Assembly: GCA_947625025.1 (NCBI GenBank)
Contig: CANQMQ010000004.1
Span: forward strand, 1 to 64,000
DNA: 64,000 nucleotides
DNA from: an uncultured Clostridia bacterium
GTDB taxonomy: Bacteria; Bacillota; Clostridia; Christensenellales; Borkfalkiaceae
Direction: 5' to 3'
In this document: piece after piece, positions 25,409 to 34,332 of the stretch
Position numbering within the stretch: position 1 is the first letter of the stretch
Layout of the letters: the number at the start of each line of letters is the position of its first letter
Position numbers and translations under genes: made by a program
The notes under the pieces: generated by a model
What the model saw: only the letters and a program-made list of their open reading frames with translations
Databases searched by the model: none
What the model was told of the DNA's origin: nothing

Positions 25409-26292
25409 GCCTACAGCTCCATGAACGCTACGGGGCTCCGTGCGCCCTGCTTCTCGGCGGCTTCGATGGCCTCCATCTCGGGCACCGCGTGCTCTTGGAG
25501 CGGGCGAAGCGGATAGGGCTTCCCGTAGGCATCACCACCATTTTGGGCGGGAAGGGCAAGGCGCTCTTCACGGGGGAGGAGCGGAAATTCCTCTTCGAGC
25601 GGGCGGGCATCGCCTTTTCGGTAGAGATCCCGTTCACCGAGGAAGTGAAAAATATGCCCGCATCCGAGTTTTTGGGTGCGCTGTTTGGTGCACTCGATGT
25701 CCGCCTCGCCGTCTGCGGGGAGGACTACCGCTTCGGGAAGGGCGCAGAGGGCACAACGGCCATGCTTCAAGCCCTTGCACCCTGCCCCGTCGAGGTCGTG
25801 CCCGCCGTCCATACGGTTACGGAAGGGGAGGGCCGCATCCTCTCTACGCTCTCCTGTAAACATTTCCTCGAGCGGGGGGAGCTCGCACTCCTCAATGCAA
25901 GCCTTTCTGAGGACCCTTCTTCCCGCTACTTCGTGCAGGGGGCGGTGGAGCACGGCAGGGAGGAGGGGAGAAAGTACGGCTTCCCCACCCTCAATCTGCA
26001 TGCGCCCGCGGGCAAACTTCTGCCTCCCGAAGGGGTGTACGGCGGCGCCGTTGCGACCCCGAAGGGGGAGTACCCCGCCATCGTCAACTTCGGCGCCTGC
26101 CCCACCTTCGATGTGGCGGAGCGCAAGATCGAGGCCTTTCTCGATGGGTTTTCGGGAGACCTCTACGGCGAAACCGTCCGTGTCTACCCCGAAGCCTTCT
26201 ACCGCCCCATCCGAAAGTTTGCTTCCGCGGAAGCGCTGAAAGCACAGCTTCAGCAGGACTTAGCCCGCCTCCGTAAATCGGAGTTGAGATAA
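25402..26292 (+). CDS. ribF: Bifunctional riboflavin kinase/FMN adenylyltransferase
   Basis: A 296-residue enzyme making FMN and FAD from riboflavin. The N-terminal nucleotidyltransferase half has GGFDGLHLGHRVLL (about residue 19) and VCGEDYRFGKGAEG. The C-terminal kinase half has GRKYGFPTLNLHAPAGKLLPPEGVY-type motifs (shortened here: KYGFPTLNL, then PPEGVYGG) and the VNFGACPTF strand. It overlaps truB by seven bases and closes the rimP operon. Confidence 0.93.
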   Translation: MLSLQLHERYGAPCALLLGGFDGLHLGHRVLLERAKRIGLPVGITTILGGKGKALFTGEERKFLFERAGIAFSVEIPFTEEVKNMPASEFLGALFGALDVRLAVCGEDYRFGKGAEGTTAMLQALAPCPVEVVPAVHTVTEGEGRILSTLSCKHFLERGELALLNASLSEDPSSRYFVQGAVEHGREEGRKYGFPTLNLHAPAGKLLPPEGVYGGAVATPKGEYPAIVNFGACPTFDVAERKIEAFLDGFSGDLYGETVRVYPEAFYRPIRKFASAEALKAQLQQDLARLRKSELR

Positions 26293-26351
26293 AATGAAGG
26301 TACCATGTCCGAGGTGTACCCGTAAAAATGAGAATAACGGAGGAAAGACGC

Positions 26352-27206
26352 ATGATAAAATTCGGCCCGAGCGGCAATTCGGAGAGCTTCTACCTTGCAG
26401 GGCTTGAGGATACGGAGGATGCGGCGAAGTTCGTGAAGGATTGCGGCCTCGATTGCTTTGAATATTCCTTCGGGCGGGGCGTCCGCATGTCTGAAAATAA
26501 AGCAAAGAGCATCGCAGCCGCCTTTGCACGTGAGGGGGTGGAGATCTCCGTCCACGCGCCCTATTTCATCAATTTCGCCAATCCCGAGGATGTAATGGCG
26601 GAAAAATCGTATGGGTACGTCCTCGAGAGCGCCGCGGCGCTCCGCCTCATGGGTGGGAGCCGCCTCGTGTTCCACCCCGCCGCACAGGGCAAGGATGCGC
26701 GGGAGATTGCCGTTGCCCGCACCGAGGAGCGGCTCAAGATCCTTCGGGATAAGATCTATATGCACGGCTACGAGGACCTCATCTTCTGCCCCGAGACGAT
26801 GGGCAAATTGGGGCAGATCGGCACGGTGGAGGAGATCACCCGCTTCTGTAAAATTGACCCCGTCTTTACTCCCTGCGTGGATTTCGGGCACGTCAACGCC
26901 CGCGAACAGGGGAGCCTCAAGACGGCGGAAGATTACCGCGCCCGCCTCGAATATATGATTGGGGAGCTCGGCTACGAGCGCATGAAGCACTTTCATGTAC
27001 ACTTTTCCAAGATCCAATACGGGAGCAAGGGGGAGATCCGCCACCTGACCTTTGAGGATACCGTATTCGGGCCCGAATTCGAGCCGCTTGCCGAAGTTTT
27101 GCATGAATTGAAGCTCGAGCCGTACATCGTTTCGGAATCGGCGGGCACGCAAGCCGAGGACGCCATCGCCATAAAACGCATCTACGAAGCCCTTGCAACC
27201 CGTTGA
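26352..27206 (+). CDS. AP endonuclease family 2 (Nfo-like) TIM-barrel protein
   Basis: A 284-residue protein beginning at the ATG with GGAGGA eight bases upstream; an earlier in-frame ATG at 26328 has no site. The TIM-barrel metal-binding positions are recognisable: SVHAPYF, FHPAAQG, CPETMGK, DFGHVNA and HVHFSK, matching the three-metal site of endonuclease IV. Family enzymes cut DNA 5' to abasic sites. Similarity looks closer to a divergent branch common in Clostridia than to E. coli Nfo, so a related sugar isomerase-like role cannot be fully excluded. Confidence 0.8.
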   Translation: MIKFGPSGNSESFYLAGLEDTEDAAKFVKDCGLDCFEYSFGRGVRMSENKAKSIAAAFAREGVEISVHAPYFINFANPEDVMAEKSYGYVLESAAALRLMGGSRLVFHPAAQGKDAREIAVARTEERLKILRDKIYMHGYEDLIFCPETMGKLGQIGTVEEITRFCKIDPVFTPCVDFGHVNAREQGSLKTAEDYRARLEYMIGELGYERMKHFHVHFSKIQYGSKGEIRHLTFEDTVFGPEFEPLAEVLHELKLEPYIVSESAGTQAEDAIAIKRIYEALATR

Positions 27207-27315
27207 AATGGGCCTTCCCATGCCGTGATGGGGGTACAGAGGGCAACCGTAACGAAATCTTTTTCTTTTTTGGGTGGGAATTCGAGTGAATTTCACCCTT
27301 TTTTTGTGAAAACCG

Positions 27316-27344
27316 TTGACTTGCGCGCGCGGGTTTGGTATAAT
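27316..27344 (+). promoter_or_regulatory. Promoter of the Xaa-Pro peptidase gene
   Basis: TTGACT (27316-27321) and TGG-TATAAT (-10 at 27339-27344) are 17 bases apart. Seven bases after the -10 is the A of the ATG at 27351, so the transcript probably begins at the start codon. Confidence 0.85.
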
Positions 27345-27350
27345 AAAGAT

Positions 27351-28433
27351 ATGTTGACGGATAGAATGCAAAAGATTTTTGAAAAGGTCGGCGGCGAAAG
27401 CGTAGATGGATCCATGCGAGTGGATGCGATCTTCGTAGAAAGTGATTTCCTGCGCAGGTACCTGACGGGATTTTACTCCACCGATGGCTATGTCATCCTC
27501 GACGGCGAACATTGCAAGTTCGTTGCCGATCTGCGGTACTACGAGGCCGCCGAGAAGGCGCTCGCGGAGACGCCCGTAGAGCTCATTGAGGGTGGGCTCG
27601 GCAATGCGCTCGAGCTCCTCAAGCCCTACAAGCGGATAGGGGTACCCTTCCCCTTCCTTACGGCAGAATCCTTAAACCGCCTCACCTCCCGCGGATTCGA
27701 AGTGGTGGATGTGACGGAGGCCTTCCGCACTGCCATGCTCATCAAGACGGATGAGGAGATTTCCCTCATCCAACGGGCGTGCGACATCGCAGAAGATGCT
27801 TTTCTTGCTCTCCTTCCCGACCTCAAAGAGGGGATGGCGGAGCGGGAAGTTGCCGCCCTCCTCGAATACAGAATGCGCTGTTGGGGTGCAGAGGGGCCTT
27901 CCTTCGAGACCATCGTGGCATTCGGGGAGAACGGAAGTATCCCGCACTACGCAACGGGGGATCGCAAGCTTCGGTTCGGAGACCCCGTCCTCATCGACTT
28001 CGGCTGCAAGGCGGAGGGATACTGCTCGGATATGACGAGGACTTTCCTCTTCGGCGACGACGGCGAGCATGAGGAATTCAAGAAGATCCATGCGCAGGTG
28101 CTCATGGCGCACGAGCTCGTCAAGACGCAGGTGAAAGCGGGCATGACGGGCAAAACGGCAGACGCCGTGGCCCGCGGGTATCTCCGCGGCAAGGGGCTTG
28201 CGGAATACTTCACCCATTCCTTGGGGCACGGCATCGGGCTTCAGATCCATGAATATCCGCTCCTTTCCCCGCGGAGCACCGATGTGCTTACGGACGGCAT
28301 GGTATTCTCGGATGAACCCGGGGTATACATCGCAGGCAAGCTCGGCATCCGCATCGAGGATAGCTGCTACATGAAGGACGGCAGGGTGGTTTCGTTCATG
28401 AAAAAGACGAGCCGCAGATGCATCATCTTATAA
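27351..28433 (+). CDS. M24-family Xaa-Pro aminopeptidase
   Basis: A 360-residue cytosolic metallopeptidase that removes N-terminal residues before proline. The creatinase-like N-terminal domain is followed by the pita-bread catalytic domain. All five metal ligands are visible: the Asp of LIDFGCKAEGY, the Asp of YCSDMTRTF, the His of THSLGHGIG, the Glu of SDEPGVY and the Glu of IEDSCYM. I start at 27351 because the promoter places the RNA start there; an ATG at 27366 is an alternative. No Shine-Dalgarno sequence precedes either. efp follows 29 bases later, so the two are probably co-transcribed, as in many Firmicutes. Confidence 0.9.
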   Translation: MLTDRMQKIFEKVGGESVDGSMRVDAIFVESDFLRRYLTGFYSTDGYVILDGEHCKFVADLRYYEAAEKALAETPVELIEGGLGNALELLKPYKRIGVPFPFLTAESLNRLTSRGFEVVDVTEAFRTAMLIKTDEEISLIQRACDIAEDAFLALLPDLKEGMAEREVAALLEYRMRCWGAEGPSFETIVAFGENGSIPHYATGDRKLRFGDPVLIDFGCKAEGYCSDMTRTFLFGDDGEHEEFKKIHAQVLMAHELVKTQVKAGMTGKTADAVARGYLRGKGLAEYFTHSLGHGIGLQIHEYPLLSPRSTDVLTDGMVFSDEPGVYIAGKLGIRIEDSCYMKDGRVVSFMKKTSRRCIIL

Positions 28434-28462
28434 ATTAAACAGTATTTCAAGGAGATCGAATT

Positions 28463-29026
28463 ATGGCACAAATCATGGCAGGCGACATTCGCAAGGGAAC
28501 CACTTTCGAATATAAGAGCGGGGTATACACCGTCACCGAATTCCAGCACGTCAAGCCCGGCAAGGGCGCGGCGTTCGTCCGCACGACGCTCAAGAACGTC
28601 GTTACGGGGCAGGTCCTCTCCGATGAGACCTTCAACCCCTCTACGAAGCTCGAGACGGCGCAGGTCGAGACCAAGAAAATGACCTATTCCTACAACGACG
28701 GCGAATTCTACTACTTCATGGACGACGAATTCAACATGACCCCCCTCAACCACGATCAGGTGGAAGATGCCCTCCGCTATATCCGCGAGAACGATACCGT
28801 AACGGTGCGCTTCCTCTACGATAAGGCCTTCTCCGTCGAGCCTGAAAACTTCGTCGAGCTCCGCGTCATTGAGGCCGAGCCGGGCGTCAAGGGCAACACC
28901 GCCACCAACGTCACCAAGGCGGCAAAGGTCGAGACGGGCGCCACCTTCCAGGTGCCGATGTTCGTCAACGAGGGCGATACCATCCGCATCGATACCCGTA
29001 CGGGCGAATACATGTCGAGAGTCTGA
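28463..29026 (+). CDS. efp: Translation elongation factor P
   Basis: A 187-residue, three-domain factor that rescues ribosomes stalled at polyproline. The tip loop reads [12 protein letters not shown], with Lys34 at the position modified in other bacteria. The central OB domain has EFYYFMDDE and the C-terminal OB domain ends [26 protein letters not shown] lies upstream. No EpmA or YmfI-type modification gene is adjacent. The order pepP-efp is conserved in Gram-positives. Confidence 0.96.
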   Translation: MAQIMAGDIRKGTTFEYKSGVYTVTEFQHVKPGKGAAFVRTTLKNVVTGQVLSDETFNPSTKLETAQVETKKMTYSYNDGEFYYFMDDEFNMTPLNHDQVEDALRYIRENDTVTVRFLYDKAFSVEPENFVELRVIEAEPGVKGNTATNVTKAAKVETGATFQVPMFVNEGDTIRIDTRTGEYMSRV

Positions 29027-29029
29027 CCG

Positions 29030-29467
29030 ATGAAATTCGTCGCACAGCGGGTATCCCGCGCGGCGCTTTCCGTAAACGATTTGCCCGTCTCCGAAATAGG
29101 ATGCGGGCTTGTCGTTTATTTCGGCGTCCGCGTAGGGGATACGAGGGAGCAGGCCAAAAAGTGCATGGAGAAACTTGCGCGGCTGCGTATCTTTGAGGAT
29201 GAAGCGGGCAAGATGAACAGATCCGTGCTCGATGTGAAGGGAGAAATCCTCTTCGTCTCGCAGTTTACGCTGTATGCGGATACCTCGCACGGCAACCGCC
29301 CCGGCTTTACGGATGCCGAGGTGCCCGAGAGGGCAAAGCCGCTCTATGAATACGCCGCCTCCTGCTTACAAGAGCTCGGCGTACCCGTGAAGATGGGCAT
29401 CTTCGGTGCCGATATGCACATCGAGCAAGTCAACGAAGGGCCCGTAACCATCATTTTCGAGAACTGA
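29030..29467 (+). CDS. dtd: D-aminoacyl-tRNA deacylase
   Basis: A 145-residue dimeric enzyme that frees tRNAs wrongly charged with D-amino acids or glycine. The active-site signatures are present: SQFTLYAD with the conserved Ser-Gln-x-Thr, and NEGPVT near the C-terminus with the cross-subunit Gly-cisPro. It begins three bases after efp and is followed after one base by the MBL hydrolase gene, so it is part of the same transcript. Confidence 0.95.
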   Translation: MKFVAQRVSRAALSVNDLPVSEIGCGLVVYFGVRVGDTREQAKKCMEKLARLRIFEDEAGKMNRSVLDVKGEILFVSQFTLYADTSHGNRPGFTDAEVPERAKPLYEYAASCLQELGVPVKMGIFGADMHIEQVNEGPVTIIFEN

Positions 29468-29468
29468 A

Positions 29469-30302
29469 ATGCGCATTCAATATTTGGGGACGGGCGCCGC
29501 GGAAGGCGTGCCATCCATGTTCTGCAACTGCGGATTCTGCCGCAATGCGCGGGCGCGGGGGGAGATCCGCTCCCGCTCACAGGTCCTTCTTGAAGGGGAG
29601 CTCTCCATCGACTTCCCGCCCGATGCCTTCTACCATGCGGCGAGGCAGGGCGTAGACCTCTCTGCGGTGAAGTACTTGCTCGTCACCCACTCCCACATGG
29701 ACCACTTCTACGCCCACGATTTCATCCTGCGGGGGTATAAGTATGCCCACGAGATCACCTCGCCCACCCTTCAAATTTACGGCAATGCGGAGGTGCTCGA
29801 GGTGTTCAAAGAGTGCACCGCGCGTGAACTGAGGGAGGAGATCGGCGGGGCGATCGGCCTCCATGAAGTGGGGCCGTTTGAGAAAATCACCTTCGGCGGT
29901 TGGACGGCGTACACCCTCCCCGCAAAGCATTCTTCTAAAGATCCGCTCCTGTATCTCATCGAACGGGATGGAAAGAGGGTGTTGCACCTCACCGATACGG
30001 GCGGGCTTCTGCCCGAAGCGCGGGCGTATCTCAAGGAGATCGGCGGCCCCGCTTACGACGCCGTTACCCTCGATTGCACCTTCCTCTTCTCCGAGACGCA
30101 GCCCTCTGCCCGCCATATGGGGCTCGATGAGGTCTCCCGCGTCCTCGCATTTTTGGAGGGGGAGGGGCTCATCGACGGGCACACCGAGCGGGTCATCACC
30201 CACTTTTCGCACAACGCAGAGCCCACTTCGGAGCGGCTTCGCCGTGCGGAGCGGGAATACGGCGTAATTGCCGCCTACGACGGCATGACGCTTGAAATTT
30301 AG
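29469..30302 (+). CDS. PhnP-like metallo-beta-lactamase-fold hydrolase
   Basis: A 277-residue MBL-fold protein. LGTGAAEGVPSMFCNCGFC at the N-terminus is typical of the PhnP-like (phosphoribosyl cyclic phosphodiesterase) group. The metal-binding motif THSHMDH is near residue 74, later ligands are in KHSS, LTDTGG and ITHFSHN. PhnP hydrolyses 5-phosphoribosyl 1,2-cyclic phosphate, but no phn genes are nearby, so the true substrate is uncertain. It starts one base after dtd. Confidence 0.8.
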   Translation: MRIQYLGTGAAEGVPSMFCNCGFCRNARARGEIRSRSQVLLEGELSIDFPPDAFYHAARQGVDLSAVKYLLVTHSHMDHFYAHDFILRGYKYAHEITSPTLQIYGNAEVLEVFKECTARELREEIGGAIGLHEVGPFEKITFGGWTAYTLPAKHSSKDPLLYLIERDGKRVLHLTDTGGLLPEARAYLKEIGGPAYDAVTLDCTFLFSETQPSARHMGLDEVSRVLAFLEGEGLIDGHTERVITHFSHNAEPTSERLRRAEREYGVIAAYDGMTLEI

Positions 30303-30348
30303 TTAAATTCTCCCGTAACCGTTCAAAATAGGATGGGGGGAGGTCGGA

Positions 30349-31206
30349 ATGGGGCTATTTACTAAAATCAAGGAATTCTTCACCCGAAGAAGAAAGCAGC
30401 CCGTACTCGGGCTCGCACTCGGAAGCGGGGGAGCAAAGGGAATGGCGCACCTCGGCGCACTCAAGGCGTTTGAGGAGGCAGGGCTTACCTTTTCCATTGT
30501 TACGGGTTCCTCCATCGGCGCGATCGTCGGCGCCCTGTATGCAAAGGGGTATTCGTATGCCGATATGACCCAAATCGTGGAGGGGCTCAACCGCAAGGAG
30601 TTCTCCAAAAATCTCCGTCCCTTTGCAGACCTCTCCTTTGCCGAGGCCTTCTTGGAGGATTACGCGGACGGGGACATCGAAGGGCTTCCGAAGCCCTTTG
30701 CCGCCTGTGCAACGGATGGGGAGACAAACGAGCTCGTCGTCTTGAAATCGGGCAAGATCGCCCGCGCGGTAACGGCCTCTGCCGCCATCCCACCCTTCTT
30801 CCGCGGCGTCGAATGGGAGGGGAAAAAGCTCTACGACGGCGCCTTCAGCGATGCCGTGCCCGCCGATATCTGCAAGGAACTCGGGGCGGAGATCGTAGTC
30901 GGCATCGACCTTTCGGCCTTCCCGCGTTCGGAGGAGGAGAAGGGCAGAATGACCCGCCTCATCGGGAGCGCCATCAGCTATTTCACCCCCGTACACTACA
31001 CGGACGACTGCCACACCCGCGGATACCGCAGTGCGGATGTGATGCTTCGCCCCAATTTGCACGATTACGCCGCCACCGATGTCTCCCGCGAGGGCATGGA
31101 TGCCATGCTCCAAATCGGGTATGAAGAGGCGAAATCGCGCATTCCCGAAATTCAAAAGGCAATCAAGGAAGCGAGCCGTGGCCATCACAAGAAGAGAACG
31201 GTATAA
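30349..31206 (+). CDS. Patatin-like phospholipase (first copy)
   Basis: A 285-residue patatin-family lipid acyl hydrolase. The oxyanion loop GSGGAKGMAHLGAL, nucleophile elbow GSSIGAIVG (Gly-x-Ser-x-Gly) and catalytic Asp in DGAFSD are all present, so it should be active. An N-terminal basic stretch (FFTRRRKQP) may help membrane binding. The substrate is probably a phospholipid or other ester. A second patatin (YlbK type) lies at 48555. The downstream ComEC-like gene overlaps its end by 29 bases. Confidence 0.88.
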   Translation: MGLFTKIKEFFTRRRKQPVLGLALGSGGAKGMAHLGALKAFEEAGLTFSIVTGSSIGAIVGALYAKGYSYADMTQIVEGLNRKEFSKNLRPFADLSFAEAFLEDYADGDIEGLPKPFAACATDGETNELVVLKSGKIARAVTASAAIPPFFRGVEWEGKKLYDGAFSDAVPADICKELGAEIVVGIDLSAFPRSEEEKGRMTRLIGSAISYFTPVHYTDDCHTRGYRSADVMLRPNLHDYAATDVSREGMDAMLQIGYEEAKSRIPEIQKAIKEASRGHHKKRTV

Positions 31207-32134
31207 GAAGGACCCCGATTACCGTGCATTCGTGCGGCGGTGCGTCACGATTTCGGTCTCCGTCCTCTTGGTTGCGGCGATCGCAATCTTTTCCTACTTT
31301 GTTCCCTTCTACACCCTCCTTCCCGCTTACGGTATCGCGCCCCGCACGGAGGGCGAACTCCGCCTTCACTTTCTCTCGGTGGGGGAGGGCGACTGCACCA
31401 TTGTGGAATTTCCCGACGGGGATTGCCTCGTCGTCGATGCGGGGGACGGTTCCTTTGAAAATATCAACCACGTCTACCGCTACTTAAAGGGCCTCGCGCC
31501 CAAATCGGTATCCGTCGCCGTCACCCATGCCGATTCCGACCACTGCGGCGGCGCCGCCGCGATTTTGGAGCGCTTTCCCGTGGATACGCTGTATTTGCCC
31601 GTCTTGGAGGGCGGGAGCGCCTACGAGCGGGCCCTCAGGGCGGCGGAGGGCATAAACAAGGTGACGCTCACCCGTTACCGCACCATTTCCCACCCCTCGG
31701 GCGCCTATCTCGTGTGCATTTCCCCCTATTCGGAGGGGGAGACGGACGTCAACGATGCCTCGGCCGTGCTCTATCTCCATTACAGGGGCACGGGCGCTCT
31801 GCTCGGTGCGGATATCTCTTCGGTACGCGAACGGCGGCTCTTAAGGGAATACGCCGTAGATGAGACCATCTTCGACCGCGGGGCGTATCACGTAGACCTC
31901 GATATCGACATTTTGAAAGTCTCCCACCACGGCTCCTCTTCGGCGAGTGCCCTCGAATGGCTCCAAGTGTTGACGCCCCGCATCGCAGTCATTTCCTGCG
32001 GGGTGGGCAATGCGTACGGCCACCCCGCATCCGATGCCGTAGCGAGGCTCACTGAAGTGGGGGCACAGGTTATGCGTACCGATGAAATGGGGGACATCAT
32101 CGTCCCCGTTTCGGAAGCCGTACCCGTCTCTTGA
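31178..32134 (+). CDS. ComEC/Rec2-like MBL hydrolase with single membrane anchor
   Basis: A 318-residue protein that I start at a GTG with AAGGAA seven bases upstream. After a basic N-terminus comes one transmembrane helix (about residues 23-45), then an extracytoplasmic MBL domain like the C-terminus of ComEC: FLSVGEGDCTIVEFP, VVDAGDG, VTHADSDHCGG, LGADIS, KVSHHGSSSA and a His near the end. The competence channel and DNA-binding OB domain of ComEC are absent, so it is probably a stand-alone secreted nuclease or phosphodiesterase. The 29-base overlap with the patatin suggests co-translation. Confidence 0.82.
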   Translation: MAITRRERYKKDPDYRAFVRRCVTISVSVLLVAAIAIFSYFVPFYTLLPAYGIAPRTEGELRLHFLSVGEGDCTIVEFPDGDCLVVDAGDGSFENINHVYRYLKGLAPKSVSVAVTHADSDHCGGAAAILERFPVDTLYLPVLEGGSAYERALRAAEGINKVTLTRYRTISHPSGAYLVCISPYSEGETDVNDASAVLYLHYRGTGALLGADISSVRERRLLREYAVDETIFDRGAYHVDLDIDILKVSHHGSSSASALEWLQVLTPRIAVISCGVGNAYGHPASDAVARLTEVGAQVMRTDEMGDIIVPVSEAVPVS

Positions 32135-32146
32135 AAGGAGGAACCA

Positions 32147-33268
32147 ATGAAAGTTACCACCGCAGGCGAATCGCACGGGAAGGGGCTCTTCGCCATCATA
32201 GAAGGGCTTCCCGCAGGGCTCACCTTAGACATGGGTGCCATCAACGCCGCGCTCGCCGCAAGACAGGGGGGGTACGGCAGGGGCGCCCGCCAGAAGATCG
32301 AGCACGATGAAATAGAGATCTTGAGCGGTGTGCGAAACCTCGTCACCCTCGGAAGCCCCGTTACGGTCGCCGTGTGGAACCGCGATTACGAGAATTGGCG
32401 CCCTATTATGGCGCCCGAGGGGTGCGATACTTCCTTAAAGCGCCTCACCAAGGTGCGGCCGGGGCATGCAGACCTTGCGGGGATACAAAAGTTCGGGCAG
32501 ACGGATGCCCGTAACGTCCTCGAGCGGGCCTCCGCACGGGAGACCGCCGTGCGCGTCGCCGCGGGGGAGATTTGCAGGCAACTGCTTGCCGTCCTCGGGG
32601 TAGAGGTCAAGGGGTACGTCGTCTCGGTAGGCGGGGTGCGGGATACCAACGTCTACCCCTTCGGGGCGCTTTCCAATAAGACCGACCTCGGCATGCTCAG
32701 CGAGGAGCTGACGGCGGCGGCGAAGGCCGAGATCGATGCCTGCCGCATGGCGGGGGATACCCTCGGCGGCATCATAGAGCTCCGCGTAAGCGGCCTCAAG
32801 AGCGGCTTCGGCAGCTGTATGACGTATCCCGAAAAATTGGATGCCCGCCTCGCCTCCGTGCTCATGAGCGTTCAGGCCATCAAGGGCGTGGAGATCGGGG
32901 ACGGCTTCGCGCTCGCAACCCGCAGGGGGAGTGCGGCGCACGATGAAATTTGTTACGAAAACGGCGCATACCGCAGGGCCACCAATCATGCGGGGGGCAT
33001 CGAAGGGGGGATGAGCACCGGGGAAGAGCTCGTGCTCCGCGCCGCCATGAAGCCCATTCCCACCCTCATGCAGGGGCTCTCTACGGTAGACGTTGCAACG
33101 AATAAGCCCGCACGGGCGGCGGCCGAGCGGAGCGATGTCTGCGCCGTCACGGCATGCGAAGTCGTGCTCGAGGCGGCCCTCTGCACCGAACTTGCCCGCG
33201 TCGTCTTGGAACGCCTCGGCGGGGATACGATGCAGGAAGTCATTTCCCGCTACGGAGACTTATCATGA
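32147..33268 (+). CDS. aroC: Chorismate synthase
   Basis: A 373-residue FMN-dependent enzyme for the last shikimate step, EPSP to chorismate. Signatures include TAGESHGKGLFAIIEGLPAG at the N-terminus, VRPGHADLAG and a RASARETAVRVAAGEI stretch, and later NHAGGIEGGMSTGE. AAGGAGG precedes the ATG. It heads a run of five shikimate genes joined by four-base overlaps. Confidence 0.96.
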   Translation: MKVTTAGESHGKGLFAIIEGLPAGLTLDMGAINAALAARQGGYGRGARQKIEHDEIEILSGVRNLVTLGSPVTVAVWNRDYENWRPIMAPEGCDTSLKRLTKVRPGHADLAGIQKFGQTDARNVLERASARETAVRVAAGEICRQLLAVLGVEVKGYVVSVGGVRDTNVYPFGALSNKTDLGMLSEELTAAAKAEIDACRMAGDTLGGIIELRVSGLKSGFGSCMTYPEKLDARLASVLMSVQAIKGVEIGDGFALATRRGSAAHDEICYENGAYRRATNHAGGIEGGMSTGEELVLRAAMKPIPTLMQGLSTVDVATNKPARAAAERSDVCAVTACEVVLEAALCTELARVVLERLGGDTMQEVISRYGDLS

Positions 33269-34332
33269 AAGTTATGAGAGAGGTCATCAAGACGAATTGT
33301 GAGGAAGAGAGCACGATCGTCTGCTGTAACGATATCTTTTCGGAGCATATCTCCAATTTCCGCCCCATCTTGCAGTACGGGGGCATTTTGTTCACCGATT
33401 CCAACGTGGAGGCGCTCTATCACGACGAAATTGCCAAATATTTTGCGGGCGTCCCCGTGTTTGTGATGCAGGCGGGGGAGGAGAACAAGAACGAGGAGAC
33501 CCTCTTCGCCCTCCTCAGGGCGATGGCCGAGCACGGCCTTCGGCGTAATTCCACCCTGCTCGCCTTGGGCGGCGGAGTCGTGGGGGACATCGGCGGGCTC
33601 GCCGCCAGCCTCTACATGCGCGGCATTTACTACATCCAGGTGCCTACGACCCTGCTCGCACAGGTGGATAGTTCGGTGGGCGGAAAGACTGCCATCGACT
33701 TCTGCGGCGTCAAGAACCTCATCGGTGCCTTCAAACAGCCCATTCTCGTCTATGCGGACCCTTCCTTCTTCGCAACCCTCCCGCCGCGGGAGATCCGTTG
33801 CGGCCTCGGGGAAATCATCAAACACGGCGCCCTGCATCGCCCGCTCTTCGATTTGCTCTGGAAGAACAGGGACCGCCTCTTCGACCTCGATTTCCTTGCC
33901 GAGATCGTGCCCCAAAACATCGCCTTCAAGGCGGATATCGTGCGCAAGGACCCCCATGAAAAGGAACTGCGCAAGTGCCTGAATTTGGGGCATACGACGG
34001 CGCATACCATCGAGCTCTCGGGGGCGGGCCTCTCGCACGGAGAGTGCGTCCTCCTCGGGCTCCTCTATGAAGTGCACCTTGCGGATATGGTCTATTCGGT
34101 AAGCAGTGACTTCATGGAAAAGCTCACCGTCCTCATCGAGAGCGTTCTCGACTGCGATATCCGCGCGATCGATATCGCCGCAGGGGCCCGCCTCGCCCTC
34201 ATGGATAAGAAGAATGAGAAAAAGGAAAGCGTCACCTGCACCCTTCCCGTGGGGGTAGGGGATTACAGAATTCGGGAATTTCCCTTGGAGGAGTACAGGG
34301 AGAAGCTCATTCAAATCAGGGAGACGCTATGA
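33265..34332 (+). CDS. aroB: 3-dehydroquinate synthase
   Basis: A 355-residue NAD- and metal-dependent enzyme converting DAHP to 3-dehydroquinate. The start overlaps the aroC stop (ATGA). The NAD loop GGGVVGDIGGLAAS, then PTTLLAQVDSSVGGKT and the metal ligands in GEIIKHG and LNLGHTTAHTIE are present. Length is typical. Confidence 0.95.
   Translation: MKVMREVIKTNCEEESTIVCCNDIFSEHISNFRPILQYGGILFTDSNVEALYHDEIAKYFAGVPVFVMQAGEENKNEETLFALLRAMAEHGLRRNSTLLALGGGVVGDIGGLAASLYMRGIYYIQVPTTLLAQVDSSVGGKTAIDFCGVKNLIGAFKQPILVYADPSFFATLPPREIRCGLGEIIKHGALHRPLFDLLWKNRDRLFDLDFLAEIVPQNIAFKADIVRKDPHEKELRKCLNLGHTTAHTIELSGAGLSHGECVLLGLLYEVHLADMVYSVSSDFMEKLTVLIESVLDCDIRAIDIAAGARLALMDKKNEKKESVTCTLPVGVGDYRIREFPLEEYREKLIQIRETL

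Noticed and set aside
26250-27512. A 420-residue antisense frame over the AP-endonuclease-like gene
   Set aside because: The sense gene has a complete metal-site set and a good start; the antisense frame has neither.
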